A stretch of 6,750 bases of DNA from Candidatus Margulisiibacteriota bacterium. Its GTDB lineage: Bacteria > Margulisbacteria > WOR-1 > JAUWWO01. The notes below the pieces were generated by a model. That model searched no databases and was not told the origin of the DNA. It worked only from the letters and a program-made list of their open reading frames with translations. Every line of letters starts with the position of its first letter. Position 1 is the first letter of the stretch. Where the stretch lies: NCBI GenBank assembly GCA_030616825.1, contig JAUWWO010000020.1, forward strand, positions 1-6,750. The letters run 5' to 3'. The position numbers and the translations under genes were made by a program. Below are positions 4,931-6,750 of this stretch, in pieces.

Positions 4931-6307
4931 TTAACTTGCTTTCTTCATGTATTTATTGATATGTTCTTCCTTTACCCTCTTTAGCTCTTCTCTTGGGATC
5001 CCAGAGAGTAGTTCCCAGCCGATATTTAAGGTCTCCTCAATGGGGCGGTCATCTTCCTCTCTCTGGCGGATGAAACGATTCTCGAATTCGTCAGCGAACT
5101 TAAGGTACGCTCTGTCTACATCTGAAACGGATTCCTCTCCAAGGATTACTATTAGCTCTCTTACTTCTCTTCCCCGGGCATAAGCAGCAAAAAGCTGGCT
5201 TGAAACACCAAGGTGATCCTCTCTGGTTTTGCCAATACCTATTCCTTTATCCTTTAATCTCGAAAGGGAGGGTAGAACGTCAATCGGAGGGTATATCCCT
5301 TTTCTCCAGAGTTCCCTTGAGAGAATTATCTGACCCTCGGTTATGTATCCTGTGAGGTCTGGTATCGGATGAGTCTTGTCGTCCTCTGGCATGGAAAGAA
5401 TGGGGATCAGCGTTATCGATCCAGAGCCGCCCTTGATGCGACCAGCTCTTTCATATATGGTTGCCAGATCAGTGTACAGGTATCCTGGATAGCCCCGGCG
5501 TCCTGGGACTTCCTTTCTTGCTGCAGAAACCTCTCGCAAAGACTCGCAGTAGTTGGTCATATCAGTGAGTATTACAAGGACGTGCATTCCGGCATCAAAG
5601 GCCAGATACTCGGCAGCAGTGAGGGCTACCCTTGGCGTTGCTATGCGTTCGATCGCAGGGTCAGAAGCGAGATTTATGAACAGCACCGATCTCTCGATCG
5701 CGCCAGTTGATTTTAAATTGGATATAAAGAAGTCTGCTTCTTCAAAGGTAATGCCCATTGCCGCAAAGACAACGGAAAAATCCCCTCCGCCCTTAAGGAC
5801 CTTTGCCTGCCGGGCGATCTGTGCGGCGATTTTTGCATGGGGAAGACCTGAGCCAGAGAAGATCGGGAGCTTTTGACCCCGAACAAGGGTGTTTAATCCA
5901 TCAATCGATGAGATTCCCGTCTGTATGAAATCATTTGGATAATCCCTGGCATATGGGTTTATGGGATTTCCTGAGATGTCCATTTTTTTCTGGGCCAGGG
6001 GAGGAGGGGTGCCGTCAATTGGATGTCCCAAACCATTGAATATGCGGCCCAGGATCTCCGGCGAGACAGGGAACTCCAGGCCCTTTCCCTTAAATCGGAT
6101 CTTGGTGTTTACAACATCTATACCCTTTGTGCCTTCAAATATCTGCACAAGGGCCTTGTCTTTATTTATCTCGAGAACTCGACCATTTCGAATCTCTCCG
6201 CTTGGCAGTTCTATCTCCAGCAACTCGTCGTAGGCAACACCCTCAACTTCTTCAACGATGATAAGCGGCCCAGAAATGGAGGATACGGTTTTATATTCTT
6301 TAAGCAC
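4931..6307 (-). CDS. atpB: V/A-type ATP synthase subunit B
   Basis: Non-catalytic nucleotide-site subunit alternating with subunit A in the A3B3 head. At 458 residues it is full length. The N-terminal beta-barrel domain runs to about 75, then comes the RecA-like domain and a helical C-terminus. Diagnostic stretches are [18 protein letters not shown] (86-103), [18 protein letters not shown] (116-133), [20 protein letters not shown] (149-168), [14 protein letters not shown] (181-194), [20 protein letters not shown] (246-265), [20 protein letters not shown] (269-288), [15 protein letters not shown] (313-327) and [19 protein letters not shown] (347-365). The P-loop position reads SGSGLPH without GKT, which marks the non-catalytic B subunit rather than A or F-type beta. 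The start is GTG 6307, overlapping the subunit A stop by 8 nt (GTGCTTAA) and preceded by GAGGAG at 7 nt. Confidence 0.97.
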   Translation of the reverse strand: MLKEYKTVSSISGPLIIVEEVEGVAYDELLEIELPSGEIRNGRVLEINKDKALVQIFEGTKGIDVVNTKIRFKGKGLEFPVSPEILGRIFNGLGHPIDGTPPPLAQKKMDISGNPINPYARDYPNDFIQTGISSIDGLNTLVRGQKLPIFSGSGLPHAKIAAQIARQAKVLKGGGDFSVVFAAMGITFEEADFFISNLKSTGAIERSVLFINLASDPAIERIATPRVALTAAEYLAFDAGMHVLVILTDMTNYCESLREVSAARKEVPGRRGYPGYLYTDLATIYERAGRIKGGSGSITLIPILSMPEDDKTHPIPDLTGYITEGQIILSRELWRKGIYPPIDVLPSLSRLKDKGIGIGKTREDHLGVSSQLFAAYARGREVRELIVILGEESVSDVDRAYLKFADEFENRFIRQREEDDRPIEETLNIGWELLSGIPREELKRVKEEHINKYMKKAS

Positions 6308-6750
6308 GGCTACTCTCCTCTGTTAATAAGCCCAGCTCCTCCTTCATCTCTTCGGAAAGGAGATCGAGCTCTTTTATATTTTTCTCTTCAATGAATTTCA
6401 TCTTTGCAATCCCCTCTATTATCTTTGCCCCTGATATCGATTTTAAACTTACTCCTTCTTGGAGTTTTTCTAAAGCCTGCCCGTGAAAATCAATTATAAG
6501 TTTTAGCATCTTGAACTGCTTTTTAAGTGATGTGTATGCGTCAACCAGCTCATATGCGCTCTGATAGAGAAAATCTTCCCGGATTAGCTTTGCTGAAAAC
6601 ATGACAAGCTGCTCTTTTGGTGATAGTGCATCGAGCCCCACAAGCCGGACAATTTCTTCAAGTTCTGCTTCTTCTTGCAGGATCCTCAAAGCTTCTCTGC
6701 GGATTTTTGGCCATTCTTCAGAAATTGCCTCCTTTAAATATGCTCCGAGA
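6300..6750 (-). CDS. atpA: V/A-type ATP synthase catalytic subunit A, C-terminal part
   Basis: Only the last 149 residues lie in the window; the frame is open through the right edge (codons begin at 6749). The N-terminal barrel, the bulge domain and the Walker A region of this roughly 580-600-residue family are outside. The visible part is the all-helical C-terminal domain, with a start-proximal helix ending in [20 protein letters not shown], then [40 protein letters not shown] and [12 protein letters not shown]. This order is characteristic of V/A-type subunit A. A TTG at 6689 is an internal Leu codon, not a start. The gene ends in TAA 6302-6300, which overlaps the subunit B start. With B it forms the ATP-hydrolysing or ATP-synthesising head. 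Confidence 0.95.
   Translation of the reverse strand, partial: LGAYLKEAISEEWPKIRREALRILQEEAELEEIVRLVGLDALSPKEQLVMFSAKLIREDFLYQSAYELVDAYTSLKKQFKMLKLIIDFHGQALEKLQEGVSLKSISGAKIIEGIAKMKFIEEKNIKELDLLSEEMKEELGLLTEESSRA
6308..6320 (-). promoter_or_regulatory. Ribosome binding site for subunit B within the end of subunit A
   Basis: GAGGAG (6320-6315 on the minus strand) lies 7 nt before GTG 6307, inside the last codons of subunit A (Glu-Glu-Ser). It supports the unusual GTG start and coupled translation of A and B. Confidence 0.7.

Noticed and set aside
5369..6394. Several long open frames on the plus strand opposite subunit B
   Set aside because: They are antisense shadows of a highly conserved gene with no promoter, ribosome site or protein character.
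6687..6689. TTG 6689 as the start of a separate 129-codon gene
   Set aside because: The frame continues upstream to the window edge with typical subunit A helix sequence; the TTG is an internal Leu.

Overview
The window reads as ordinary chromosome from a bacterium, most likely an uncultivated or environmental lineage. The genes and sigma70-type promoters (three TTGnnn-17-TATAAT pairs) are bacterial. The ATP synthase, however, is of the V/A type found in archaea and in bacteria such as Thermus, spirochaetes and several candidate phyla. Short dispersed hairpin repeats and G-rich or C-rich simple-sequence tracts sit between genes, and one lies inside a gene. This suggests a moderately AT-rich genome with many intergenic repeats. 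I cannot name the phylum from the sequence alone.

Layout. Positions 1-753 (minus) hold most of a membrane-anchored alpha/beta hydrolase of the Bem46/ABHD13 type, cut by the left edge just before its catalytic histidine. Directly upstream of it is a 22-codon remnant that resembles the C-terminus of an isoprenylcysteine/phospholipid methyltransferase. A structured intergenic stretch (about 840-971) carries nested hairpins and a strong plus-strand promoter for a 117-codon, two-helix membrane ORF (972-1325) that may be decayed at its 3' end. Then comes an unrecognised AT-rich minus-strand gene (1506-2525, 339 codons). It is bracketed by two directly repeated copies of a ~41-bp two-hairpin element.

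Positions 2717-4300 (plus) hold a promoter, a hairpin-bearing 5' leader and pabB (aminodeoxychorismate synthase component I, folate pathway). The linker of pabB is interrupted by a G-rich 7-bp repeat array that can form a G-quadruplex. A small four-helix membrane protein follows. Its own consensus promoter overlaps the pabB stop codon and should give a leaderless or nearly leaderless mRNA.

Positions 4309-6750 (minus) hold the end of a V/A-type ATPase operon in the order A (C-terminus only), B, D. The junctions are tight: an 8-nt overlap, then a 1-nt gap. A and B form the catalytic/non-catalytic head and D is the central rotor shaft, so this is the cytoplasmic motor. The membrane subunits I and K, and E, C and F, would lie outside the window, probably upstream as in the Thermus-type order that ends in A-B-D. 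The operon ends 8 nt from the stop of the convergent membrane gene.

I see no CRISPR array, tRNA, rRNA, transposase or obvious new multi-gene system. The best candidates for a second look are the repeat-bounded orphan gene and the quadruplex-forming insertion in pabB.
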